From NCBI RefSeq assembly GCF_019649055.1, contig NW_026570251.1, positions 248,001 to 312,000 of the forward strand: DNA of 64,000 nucleotides, given 5' to 3'. The position numbers were made by a program, and so were the translations under genes. Source of the DNA: Paramacrobiotus metropolitanus. Lineage: Eukaryota; Tardigrada; Eutardigrada; Parachela; Macrobiotidae. This document shows positions 20,801 to 32,154 of the stretch, piece by piece; position 1 is the stretch's first letter, and every line of letters starts with the position of its first letter. The notes under the pieces were generated by a model that was not told the origin of the DNA, searched no databases, and worked only from the letters and a program-made list of their open reading frames with translations.

Positions 20801-22187
20801 GGTTGCCGACATCGGTTATGATGATTAAGGATTCTTAACCGTTGTTTTTTCTAACAGTTAATTTCCAGTGCGGGAAATTGTGCCCGTTCTCACGCTGTTA
20901 CAACAAACGCAGAATTTCAAGCAACGCTGGAGATCAATAGCATAAAATATGCACCAGTGTCAAGCGAAGTGAACTACAACAAACACGATCGCTATCAACT
21001 TCAGTATACGGCGCAATCAACGAGTAGGCATGTGGTACGAGTTACGACTACTCTAGGTTTCTTGAACACAACATAATACCTGCCTTCTGGGTAGATGAAT
21101 AGATATGCCGCAGTTTTCTTTAGGAAGTTCTGTCTGGTTATGATTTACCCTCAAGCACTGGCTGTCAAATAAAGTTAAAGTTTACCGATTGATTGCTTGG
21201 ACAGATTAAAGACACTTTGCGTTTGGTATTAGCAATAAAAAGCGCCAAGTCATATTGTACGGTACAGATACTGCCAAGTCAGCAGACGCACTACCATGCT
21301 GATCGCTATACACTGTGCACTGATCGTTATGCAATGTGGCTCCATATCTTGCTTGTATGCAGTTTCCGGCTGTTGCTGACTTTCGATTTCCACCGATCGG
21401 AAACCGGTTGTCTACTGTTGCTACTTTGTAACTTTAAGTACTAACATACTATCTGGAATTTACAATCGCTATGGTATTGGTTAATAACCTGTGTAAGACA
21501 CCTTTCATTTATAACTGGAACGCATTTTTTTATCACGGTGGAAACCTACAGAGACACGGTAGTCACAACCGTGAAACCTTGTATACACTTGCCGGCACAT
21601 GGTTTCGACCATGAAAACGTAGCGTTACTCTGGTGTCTACGATCCGTCAACAGATGACTACCGATGCATTAGGGAAAGCTGCCTGTGTGTAAGGGTAAAC
21701 TAATGTACCTGCACACCTCTGCAGAGCCTGTACTAGTATATATTCTAAAAGAATAAGAAACTACACTGAGTACAGTCTATAGGTGCGACACTTGATGTCT
21801 GTAAATTTCTAAATGATGTCTGCTAAAATGATATCATGACTACATGATGTCTGCTAAAATTTTAAGTACTCTAAGAAGAACAAACTTTCCTGAATCCGCC
21901 AAAACAAAAAGCCTAAAAAAAACGAATCAGAAGAGAAATAACAGAAAGCGGCCCACTTAAGTGTCTGTCGCCCATTCACTTATCATAGTGGCCCTCTTAA
22001 CTGTCTTTTCGAGTAGAATTCAGCCTTTCACCCGCTTACAACCGCTTGTTGTCCTTGCCTAATTTCTCACACCCAACAAAACTCTGACTGCGTCTTCGGG
22101 TTGCCTACAAATGACTACTGTGACTACACAAAGAAAAGGCACGTTCCAGGTTTTTCTTTGGTACAACACGTCCCAAATAATTACACC
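17869..22187. other. Long gene-poor stretch
   Basis: No recognised gene. From 19260 to 19600 the sequence is an imperfect simple repeat of atgaaaca-like words, similar in texture to the core of the fold-back element upstream. An open stretch around 20226-20640 encodes mixed-frame peptides without family features. Around 21830-21870 the phrase atgatgtctgctaaaat occurs twice. Confidence 0.5.
19258..19600. repeat. Imperfect ATGAAACA-type simple repeat
   Basis: This is a run of degenerate atgaaacac, atgaaacc and tgaaacat words, A-rich on the plus strand, with no coding value. It is probably replication-slippage sequence or the core of a decayed fold-back element. Confidence 0.6.
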
Positions 22188-22290
22188 CAGAGCTTAGCCT
22201 ATGCCGCGATGTCCATGTGCGCTTAAGTTGCACATTATAGCAGTTCAGGAAAGTATTTTCGTGCGGGATGCCTTCACTTACTACGAACAA
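22188..22290 (+). pseudogene. Family A F-box exon fragment
   Basis: The words cagagctt, tgccgcgatgtccatgtgc and ttttcgtgcgggatgcc lie in the same order as in exon 2 of the intact gene (24520-24660) and of the copy at 33290-33430. They encode the ELCRDVHV and FVRDA parts just after the F-box. Sequence between them has been deleted and the frame is not kept. It is a small isolated relic about 1.3 kb upstream of the intact gene. Confidence 0.55.
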
Positions 22291-23495
22291 GGGGCGCGAT
22301 CCGCTACATCGAGAACGTAGAAGATGATAGAAAACACCGGCACCCAGTTTTTTCGTTTGGTATTATGCCATAGTAACATCTTGGCTTCACTGGCTTTTGA
22401 GTAATTATTGCGGTGCTTAGATGAACCACAAACGGTACCGCAAGATGAACGTGCACTACTGCCACATCCAGCCGCGGCCTTTCCCTCCCATGCATCGCCC
22501 ACGTTACATAGACACGCGAGCAGAGTGTGTCTTTTCCGCACATTAAAGTGTGTGGTGCAAGTTCGTTTAGCGAATACAGTACTTGCTACTGCCATATCTG
22601 CCAGAAACTGTGGTAGAATCTTTAGTCTTACGTGCAGAACTTTCTTTACTTGACTCTTGTGCAAATCACTTCAATCAGAAGTGGACGTAAGACTGTTCCT
22701 GCCAAGAATGTATTGCTGCAAAAAAATCAGTGCGTTGAAGGCTTTACCCAGATTTTCCTAACTATATGCATTTTTTAACTTTCCTGCCCCCGTGCTATTT
22801 AGAAACACCCCATGTTTTTTCGTGATTTAGTACTGTGAAGTGTAAGGTCGTTCGCAAATTATTCAATCAGTTAGACACGACGAACATGTATTTACAATTA
22901 TGTACATATCAGGCAGATGCACCTCCGTCAAAAGTAATATCTGTACTTGGTTTAAGATTTTAAAGCGGAGTATTTGCTTTTTGATTGCACACTTTTATTG
23001 GCCTAGTTGTTTGGTTAGTATGCATATTTTATCTGGATTGGTGTTCTTATCGCCAGGCTGATAGCACGTACTGTACATACCGATTTATTAGCGGCGATTA
23101 CATATATGAGCACACAGCAGCAGCGCACGGTAAGCATCACCGCAGATTGCTGGTATGCTTGTTGCAGTCGATTCTATTCCTATTCCGGCACTAAAGACTG
23201 GTAGTTTGCTGTTTGCATTGCGTAAATTCCTGACAACACAACTATTATCTGTACAAAAGTGATCTTCGTGTGCTCTGGTTGCTCTGCTGTGCCTGCACAT
23301 TGCATCAGTGCCAGCTGCCAAATCATTGGGCATCACAAGTATTGCACTGACCGAATAAGCAGGCATCGATAGAGCAAGTTGCGATCTGAAGTTGGTTACG
23401 TATCGTGACGTGTAAAGAAATTTCATCTTTAACTTGTGACAGAAAAAAGCAGTAGTTGCATTTTAAATATTTATGGGCTGTTGTGCCAGCGCGAC
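22291..23495. other. Intergenic, upstream of the intact family A gene
   Basis: A 127-codon minus frame (22281-22664) has no family features and probably is not a gene. No promoter motif can be assigned with confidence. Confidence 0.4.
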
Positions 23496-25366
23496 ATGCA
23501 TTTGTACGAAAACGGCAATCGATCAGCAATCTACAGATGGAACAGCGTGTACGTGGAATTAGATGGGATGCTGCAGCACGGCAATGTTATCGGCCTAGAA
23601 GAAGTCGCCGGCGGCTCAAAGCGCTTGATCGTGGATTTCGGATATCCGGACCAACGATCAGTGTCCATTGAATACGGGAAGATTCTTGATTGTTCCGATA
23701 AAATGAAGGCTGATGCAACGTGGACGTCTTCAAGCAACCAGCTGTCCGGTTTGCTGACCGGTGCGGATGATAGCGCCAGCGTGGAGGTACTGATCCGCGA
23801 TCGCCCCAGTCATCCATGGAAAAGGTATCCCTCCAAACTGCTTTTGCACCAGCACTGCATGGAAGATTTAACAAATGATGCTGTCGTGGAGGTGAGACTG
23901 GCCAACCACATCATTCACGAACTGCTTCCACGGAAACAAATGCGGTTGCCGCTGTCAAAAGAGGCCCGCCGGCTCAGAGTACTTCAACCTGGTCATTTTG
24001 TATTGCGCTCGTGCCAGTTCGGAGAAGGATTTTGGACTACGCTAGAACCCGAGATTGCAGCTCGTGTTCACCGCGAAATTGATGACACTCGCATCGTTTC
24101 TGTCGTGGGCGAGACGATGGTCTATCTCCAGCGGCACGCTGACAAACCACTGGAGGAGGAGAATTTAGTAAGTTGAAATTATGCTGCGTACAATTTCTTA
24201 AACCTAATTGTACAATACATTTGATTCTCAGCTAAAAATAAGAAGCCACAAAATTAAAGGCCGTTGCAGACAAGTTAATTTTCTTTTCTCGTGTAGAGCA
24301 AGATGTTTACATTGTTACTCGACAACATTCGCAACAGTATTAAAAGAGAAACCCGCTACAAGTCACCTATTGTGATGAAACAAGCGGAGACCGCGAGCAA
24401 CGACGAACTCTCTTTGAACCTGCCAGTGGAGTTACTGAAGGAAGTCTTTCTGATTCTGGATACCATCGAGCGGCAGCGTTGCCGGCGCATTTGTCCGCTG
24501 TGGAACGAAGTTATAACTTCTCCAGAGCTGTGCCGCGATGTCCATGTGCACCTTTATCCAAAGCAGACTAATATTTTTCCGAATTCCCATTACGGCGCTT
24601 TTGCAAGCATTTTCAAGCACTTTACATCGATGACGCGGACGGTTTTCGTAAGAGACGCCGTTATTTTTGGCATAGACAGTAAAGGACGGGAGATCCAAAG
24701 CAGCGCCGGTGCGGCGATCACCTGCATCCGGCACTTGCTGGAAACCACCGGTACTCGCCTGGATCTGGTGGTGCTCATCGACAGCAATACGTCGGTCTTC
24801 GGCCGTCACTGGAATTTGGGAGATTACTTTAACAACCTGGCGCAGGCATACACCGGAATGGCAGTGCGAGGCGCTCGCATAATTTGGAGGAATTGTTCAC
24901 TTTCCTACTGTGAAGAAAGGTACTCCATCGTGTTCCGCATTCCCCATGCAGGTTTCTGTCTGCGTACCATTAATGCGACGCATATTTGGAACTTGTTTGA
25001 GGAACACTTAGATTATGGAAAGCCACTAGAAGCGGATCTCACTGCGCAGTGGATAGAAGAACAGATCACGACAAATTCCACTAGAAACTGTGTTTCAGTT
25101 ATCCAGGTGATGTGCAGATCTTTAAGTAAAGCACAACTTCGTAAAAATATGTACATCAAGTGGCAATGACAATTCCTTTGCAGATACTGGACGCCTGTCA
25201 AAGCTGCGATCCGCGTCCACCTGCGTATTTGTTCAACCGGAAGTGGACGCTTGACAATCTGGGAAGCTTACAAATTGGAGGATTAAATCGGCTCTGTTTG
25301 TATGGACTGTCTAACTACATTTTAAAGTGGAGCGGAACATATTCAGCAAACGACCGCAAGCTGTGA
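23496..25366 (+). CDS. Intact Tudor-like/F-box fusion protein (family A)
   Basis: The CDS is join(23496..24167, 24297..25106, 25184..25366), 554 aa, with every junction in phase 0 and GT-AG introns of 129 and 77 bp. The start MHLYENG is conserved in three other copies. Residues 15-67 (VELDGMLQHGNVIGLEEV) and 93-153 (SVEVLIRDRPSHPWKRYPSK, then KQMRLPLS) look like paired Agenet/Tudor repeats. Residues 165-213 (ending RIVSVVGETMVYLQR) resemble the KH0 segment of FMRP. An F-box follows at about 263-303 (LPVELLKEVFLILDTIERQR, then CPLWNEV), then a 180-aa domain with a conserved FVRDA and a HIWNLFEEHLDY motif. Exon 3 encodes QSCDPRP and the LNRLCLYGL tail. An AATAAA lies at about 25384. F-boxes usually bind SKP1, so a role as SCF adaptor is inferred, with the Tudor-like part as candidate reader. 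It is the only undamaged copy in the window. Confidence 0.85.
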
Positions 25367-25859
25367 CAAGGAAAACCCAACCAATAAACTGCAGCGTTCT
25401 ATCGCCAAATTAGGATGTTTTGGTTTCACCTTTTGAACACAAAGAGCTTAGAAGTGCTCTAAAAACCGATACAGTCTTAAAAACGAAAATATAGCACATG
25501 TGTACTTAAAAGCGAGATTAGATTCCCGTAATCAGTATGACTTTTCCCGGTAATTCGCACCTGAACGGTTTAGCCAAAATCGATGTTGTGTTATGTCGCA
25601 GTGACAGTACCTCTGTAAAGTAAGCAAAAGTGTTAAGTGGATCTTACCACAATCTTGAACAATATTGAACCGTGCGTGGAGACTACGGATATTACCAATA
25701 CTCGTAGCCATCCAAAATATGATTAGTTTGCAAGGCTGATCAGATCGCCCTGCAAACTCATGCAACACGGAAATTATGCCCAGATGACCCGCTGAACTCA
25801 AACCTATACTCCTAGCGATGAACTCCCTCACTACGAGCGAAATCATCAGAACGCTTGTC

Positions 25860-26285
25860 CACGAACACTGAAAGGGTATCTGTTCCGCTTTCCGAACGCC
25901 GTTTTGGACTGCAGGATATTATTGCGACACGGATTTGGGATTTGTTTGATGAGCACCTGGACTATGAAGAACCGCTTGATGTGAAAGTTATTACACACTG
26001 TATAAATATGTGCTAGGTGAGGGCGAAATCCGTAAACAGCGCTCCAAAAAAAGGAATACGTACGAATCTTTGTTTGAATTAGATACATTATCCCTGGAAC
26101 GGCGGTAATTTGCAGATTCTGTGGGTCATTCAAAACTGCAATTCGCGCCCTCTACAAATTATTTCAAAGAATCGCTGACTTTAAGTAATATGGGTGGTTT
26201 CGGAACACAAAAGTTAAATCGACTGTGTGTGGATGCTCTGTCTCACATTACTAAAGTGGAGCAAAAGTATTCAAACACCGCTTAA
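25860..26285 (+). pseudogene. Family A relic (end of exon 2 and exon 3)
   Basis: The segment near 25925-25990 encodes ATRIWDLFDEHLDYEEPLDV, matching the HIWNLFEEHLDYGKPLEA region of the intact gene just upstream. Around 26120-26270 the third exon can be traced through the tgcaattcgcgccctctacaa and aagttaaatcgactgtgtgtgg words. Both are broken by frame changes. It is a tandem partial duplicate lying directly behind the intact gene. Confidence 0.65.
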
Positions 26286-26726
26286 TTATCATTTATCCAT
26301 AATTATTCAGACTCCGGTACGTAATTATCGACACGCGACTGTAAAACCACGCCGGCAAGCTCATGTAATAACAAGATTTCGCTTAAAAAGTCAAAAGTTT
26401 CCTACATTGAGCAGTTATACAAGATATACTGCATTGTCCATCGCCAGAACACTTATGTAAATGCTGTAATCTTTCAGTTCTATCGAGCTTCTGCTTGCCG
26501 CAGAAACAGTCCTGTGAATTGTAAAGTAAAAAAGGATTGTACAACTTCTTACGCATGCACAGTCAGTAAAGTCGTTCTCAACATCCGTATGAATAGCAAA
26601 CCAAAGAAGCGCCACCTACGTCCAGGACCTGACAACAAACATCGAATGTCATACTCCGTTGTTCCACGAATTTTTTACACGGATGGTCTAGTCTTTATAG
26701 TACACATCCAACGCAGCGAAGGTTAA

Positions 26727-29008
26727 CTAGTTCAGTGCTGACACATCCAGTTGCTGCAGGTCGACTTGATCCCAACGCTGTGGACCGCTGTCGAGAAGAA
26801 CGCTGTTAAATCTAACTCAACAGAAAACTTGAATTACTGTAGAATGGAGCCAGTGAAAACTAAGCCACACTGCGTAATTGCGTAAAGAGCCTACTCACAT
26901 TTGGAAAAATATGCGAATCCCGGTCCACTGCTCGGGATAGGCCAGCGTCTGCACCCATCCCATATGCGCCTCCGGGACCTTCTCCAACACCCGTTGCGTA
27001 ACGGCCGGGCAACTGTCGTTGGCCGCGGCTATAAAGCGTTGGCAATTCACAGTGGCGGCCTCCGTGTAGCGGAAGCGCACAATCGGAATAACTACATCCA
27101 AACGCCTTTCATCTGCCACCCGCAGGAATCCAGTTTCGCCTTCCGGCCAAGCCATTCCGGCAATGTGGAAAGACCCTTTCAATTGAAACTGGTCGCCGGT
27201 TCCATCGCAGACCGTAAAGTTGTCGAGAACGAACGTCTCACAGATGTCCATCGAGTACGATAGCCTACTGCATTCCGTCTGCCCGCTCCGCTCATCTACT
27301 CCTGGACACACGGCTCATCTACTCCTGGACACACGAACGAACCCCACTTCTCGGAAGTATTCTTGACGACGAGGAGCGGCAGGCGAACACCTTTGCCCTT
27401 CAGAATACGGTAAACTGCCAACATGTTCGACGTAAAGCCATTTTCGTTTTTGTTCAACTTTCTCTCATCAGGTGCTCTTTCGTCCACCAACGCAACAACA
27501 CGAGTTTTGGCGGTAATGGCTTGTTCCAGTATCGCTTTGAGCTTGTAACTCACAACCGCATTCAGAGAAGAATGAATCCAGCCATGCCAGTCTTCCTTGG
27601 GGAGCAGAGAAGGGATGCTAAAGATTATGTGGCGGTGCCGGGTGTGGTCGCCCGAAATCTGTCTCCACAACGCACACACCCTGCAAGCACAGATTATCAT
27701 AGAAAACAGAAGCCATGTAGTAATTTCAACACACGCGCCAATACCCTAGGGCAAAGCATGAGAGTCGTTGCAATCCTTACAGCAAAATATTAAAAAACGA
27801 AAAAGGAAGTGCAGAAACGTACGACTCCCGGAGCAATTACTAACTCGATATAATTAAAACTTGTCAGTATCAGCCAAATAACTGCAGCTTACGTACTGGC
27901 TCATTCGTATCTGAGAAAGGACATCCACGCTGAGAAAAATATTGGCAAGGATGGCAGTCGGTAGGCCAAAGATCACCAGATCTTCCGTTTCTGCAAAATA
28001 TAAAATCCAGTTCTCAGTAATTCTATCGCTGAAATAGTAGCACACAGAGCGCGCAGATCGTAGTTCGGAGAGTCCCCGCTTAAAAATAATTTTTGTATTT
28101 TTTTTGTAAAACTAGAAAAATCTGTCGGTACGCCAGCTACACTTACCGTACTGAGAAGGAGCCGTTGTCAAAGTCAGGGCCACAGTCCTACCGACTTGTG
28201 CAGATTCCCCTGAAAACTGCTCGGTGAGGTAACTTTCGCACACTTCCCATAAAGAATCTTCGTTCCAGAACATGCTGCGTCCCGGGGCGTCACCGTGCAC
28301 TTCGGAGCAAATGAATGTGACGGTGTCGATTCCAACACGCACAAACACCCGACAACCACCACAGGAAGCTTCGGCCCAATGACTGAAAGTTATTATGCAC
28401 GTTACATACAAATTATCCGCTCCCTCCGACCTTTTTAGCCGACAGCTGCTAATGCAAAGGTCATCCGGACCCAGAACAACAAGACAAGCGCCAACTAAAA
28501 ACTCGGCCATAAAATTCACATTACGCAACAGATGCGCCTGGTCGAAAGGCACGACATCCTTACGGTACATCAGCCCGCTGGGTTTATCCAAACACCTTCC
28601 TTCAACAGTCGATGCCGGCAGCTGGGTGGTTAACTGGCGCTGATGCACGATGCGGCGTTCCGGTGAGTATGTTTGGCTTAATTGATCCAGGCTGACAGCG
28701 GCTTCTCAACCATAGTAGCCGGTCGCAAAACATACGGTCCGCCGACTTCGTCTTGCAGCGCCACATGCACAGAACAACCAGGAAGGGATAACTGACGATT
28801 GAGATAAATCCAAAGATGCGGCCACAGATGTTTCGAATGAATCCATTCTGCTTTGATTGTGCTGGCACTTTGATAGTACTCGCCGTTAATATCCTGAAAG
28901 TATCAGCCACCAATGGCCGCTGTCGCGATGCACCAGCACCGTGTTGCCGTAGTTCATTTGGCACGCACCGGAGCGCAGCTCCCTGTAATAGCGGAATGTG
29001 GCGGGCAT
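26727..29008 (-). pseudogene. Family B Tudor-like/F-box gene, damaged
   Basis: Exons on the minus strand: 29008 down to about 28115 (start MPATFRYYRELRSGAC); about 27989-27898 with most of the F-box (LVIFGLPTAILANIFLSVDV); about 27682-26899, completing it with RVCALWRQI; and about 26808-26727 (RWDQVDLQQLDVSALN, stop TAG). The first exon has GNTVLVHRDSGHWWLI and a second repeat (VHVALQDEVGGPYV) that look Tudor-like. It then runs into a Cys-rich domain of unknown type (ASCGGCRVFVRVGIDTVTFI). Breaks: two frame changes in the first exon (near 28885 and 28705) and a perfect 23-bp tandem duplication at 27291-27336 that shifts the frame in the fourth coding block. The architecture parallels family A but the sequence is very different. 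Confidence 0.7.
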
Positions 29009-29526
29009 ATCGCTGGCGCGGACTGGATATTATGGTAATGTCGCTGAAGATTTGGGTATCTGGGTATCTTAGGGATTCACCCATCGAAATGGTACTTGTG
29101 TCATACGGAACGAGTTTAGTGGCTAATCGTATACTTAGGAGTTAGGACCGATAGTGAACTTCTATTCTTCGCGAAGTAAAGAATATTTCTGCCGTTGCAC
29201 CCAAAGTAACAAATCCCAGGCAACAGTGCACGCTGCCGTGTATTATGCCGGGATCCGGTTTGGCTCATAGTTACATGCACTGACACGGATAAGGCTGTAA
29301 CAAGTTTTCAGATCTAAGTAGATAGGCACTAACCTTTGGCACATTTGGTTAGGATTTTATGGAGCTCATTCGTTTCGCTGGCAAAAAGATTCGCGACGTG
29401 ACAGGGGAACCTCGTTCTACTGCATTTTTGAAGCAGAGATTTAGTCTGGCTGTAGTGAAAGAAAATGCTGACTGCTGCTTTGGGCATCTAGCAGGGCGCA
29501 ATCCGAGGGAAACCGAGAAACGGCTG
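29009..29526. other. Upstream flank of the family B gene
   Basis: No gene is recognised. A short tandem repeat, gggtatct, occurs twice at about 29053-29068. A 73-codon plus frame (29359-29580) runs into the tRNA-like sequence and is not credible. Confidence 0.4.
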
Positions 29527-29531
29527 AAAAA

Positions 29532-29602
29532 GTCGCCGATGGGGGAATCGAACCCCGGCTACGTCGTTAGATCCGCGTAGGCAGTACCACTGCACCACGG
29601 CG
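29532..29602 (-). tRNA. tRNA-like sequence, possibly a pseudo-tRNA
   Basis: Read on the minus strand, it has a plausible A box (TGGTGCAGTGG), a perfect B box (GGTTCGATTCC) with a GGGG/CCCC T-stem, a GCAG/CTGC D-stem, and near-complementary ends (GCCG with CGGC). A TTTTT terminator follows directly (29527-29531). The acceptor and anticodon stems each need one bulged base, and the loop (GATCTAA) lacks the usual U before the anticodon, so I do not assign an amino acid. It could equally be the head of a SINE or a decayed tRNA gene. Confidence 0.5.
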
Positions 29603-29748
29603 CAATACGTTGAAATCATTTGAAAGACTTTATCGCTTTACGTGAGCCGCTTCTCTGCTCACAGGCACTTTGAACATGCGTCCTAGGAGTTTTGACGGCG
29701 ATAACGATTTCGGCTGTTTTTTTAACGTTTAAATTTCTATCATTTCAA

Positions 29749-30310
29749 ATAGTATTACGCGAATGCACTTCTTGTTACGTTGATGGCCTTTGCCCAATAA
29801 AAGATAGTAGATAAGTGTTAAGGGAAGTGGTCCGGTGACTCCGGTATATGGTGCCAAATTCTTGCACATGCACGATATCTTTTACGTTCGCGCACTCCCG
29901 AACCCGTTTTTCTTTTGTTTTCTTACATTCTGTAGCCAGATGATTTGTATGCACGGGCGTGAAACCCGTTTGTGCGCGCAACATCCGGTTCGGGATTTAT
30001 AGGCTAGAAAAATTCCAAGAGTTTAAATGCATTCAGGTGTACCAAAAGTCTCATTATGGACTGATCTTTCTCAAATTTTGAACGTAAATGCACATAAACG
30101 CGATTCACGAATAACGTTTTTACAGCGATCCACTGTTCTGGCATGTTTTCTTAAATTTTAAAATCGATTTCAAAAATTTTAAAACTCAATTTTAAATTTG
30201 AAAAAAATCATGAAAGTCTGGATCGGTGTAAAAACGATCTTCATGGCCATGTGAATTTACATGCAACTCCCGAACCGGAAGTTGTGCGCACAAAAGGTGT
30301 ATGCAGATCA
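29749..30310. repeat. Dispersed repeat, copy 1, with internal inverted arms
   Basis: It shares long near-identical words with 43716-44670, including gatggcctttgcccaataa and cgtttgtgcg-caacatccggttcgg. Within this copy, tttgtgcgcgcaacatccgg (about 29969) recurs inverted at about 30265-30293. The copies carry the same modules in different orientations, as expected of fold-back or MITE-like repeats. It has no coding content. Confidence 0.6.
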
Positions 30311-32154
30311 TCGTCTGCCTGCAGAAAGTCCTAGACTGAAAAAATCTACTGTACCGGTAGGAAGTCACTACGTACCCGAGTTGTGAATTCCTACCGGGCC
30401 GAACCTCCTTCCCACTCACGGAAAGCGAGCTAGGGTTTTAAATTCCCATCCGGTCACAATGACCTAACTGTCAAATTCCTACCGGACACAATCACTTGAA
30501 TGGAAAATCTCTCTAGAATGACGCAAGGGGTCACCACCCATCTGGACAAATGACCAAGGTCAAGGTGGTGAATCCCAACCGATGCAGTCACCTTGTCTAC
30601 GATTCTCTTCTCGATAACAGTCGCCCTTGATGTAATTCATCAGAAATACCCCTCTTTCCCTTTTTTTTGGTTTTGCTTTGCCCTCTCTTTCTTGTCATTA
30701 CAGTATTTTGACAAACCATCGAATTTTCGGCTCGCTATAGTCACGTAACACGCCACCTTAGTGGTTGTCCGCTGCCACAACAGTGGGCAGGAGCTTTAGT
30801 TGCTACCTGTCGTTACCGTGGGTGGTGGACTGCTGCGGTTGCACCGGGCGGTGCCATCTGGTCGCAGCAATCTGATGTGAACTGGCATCTCTTTTGCTAC
30901 CAGCTGGAAGGATTAAGGATAACAAGCAGGCAACCAGTTAATGCGAACAGGCTAGCACTTGTGCATCAGGAGTGGGAGAAGCCCCTAACCACATAGTTGT
31001 AGCAAGCGCGATAAACTCTCTTGTAGTTCGACAACAACAATCAATGGAACACGGGCTTCCAGTGCAGCCGGCCCCGCCGTTGTGACTAGCCGCTGTCTTT
31101 AACAAAATGCGTTGAAATGGCCTGTAACGGCTGTTTTGTCGCACTATCGCATGGGCGCGCTTACTACCGCTATGGTTACAGCGAACTGAAAGAGGGCAAA
31201 GAGAATACCGCATCCCCATTATTCTCAGTTAATTATTGTGTCTAGCTACAGCTCAAGATGCAAAGTGAACGTTAATACTGGGTTTTACCAGCTCATTTAA
31301 AGCTCATTTAAAGACTTTGGTTTTACTATTAGGCTAAACGACACCAGCCTGCCCATCCGCAAATCTCAATCACACGTCGAGAAAACGTACCGGCACGAAG
31401 CAAAAACAGAAAACAGACAGACAGACAGACATACAGACAGAGAGGAGCATGCTGTCAGGAGGCAGCAGGGCACTGCACAAGAATAACATAATACAGTTGA
31501 GGGAGAGCACTCAAAGCACAGACGGCAGAAAGGCGAACAGCTGAGCTGGATTAACAATTGTAAGCCCGGTCTTACATTTTCGCGGTGCCTAATAATATTA
31601 ATTTTGCGAAACTTCCAGTCTGGGCCTGCAGTTGCAGTTAGTTTGGTTCGGTAAGAGCGCAAAATTGTAATGAATTTTTACTGGCCCGTCTTCGGGATAT
31701 TGCTTAGCGTGCTATCTACTGTAGATTCTAGATGGGTGGTTTATCGCAGATTTGATTGTAACCACGATAATATATTGCAGCTACCTATTGAGTCACCCGA
31801 GTACATATATAATGTGTGCTTGACTGCTTGTGCAATCTGCTGCTGTTGATGGCTTCCTGTGTTTGGCTATATCGAAGACTGAAATTTGGTTTTTCGACGC
31901 ATTCGCTCGTAAACTGTAAACGAACAAGCTTTTAAGTTTAGTATTAACGCAGTCATGAGTGTGATGGTTGCTGCGCGCGTTTCCTGGACCCCAGTTCCGA
32001 TTGGGAGTCATTTTTTTAGAAATTAAACTGCCTGACAGAGGACGCAGCTGTTGGTTGCGAACAGAAGTGTGCATTATCCAAGTGGTTGACATTTTGTTGA
32101 GTACCTTCCAGTTAAGTGAAGTTTTACTCTGTACTAAACTTGTACCTGCACAGA
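30311..32154. other. Intergenic stretch with degenerate local repeats
   Basis: Around 30385-30590 the phrase aattcctaccgg or a close variant recurs several times at irregular spacing. A (acag)n microsatellite lies at about 31408-31441. I see no gene. The minus frame at 31366-31662 reads through the microsatellite and is not credible. Confidence 0.5.
31408..31441. repeat. (ACAG)n microsatellite
   Basis: This is a tetranucleotide run, acagacagacagacagac, followed by one interrupted unit (atacagacag). Confidence 0.8.

Noticed and set aside
22281-22664. 127-codon minus-strand frame
   Set aside because: No recognisable domain, no paralogue in the window and an unlikely composition.
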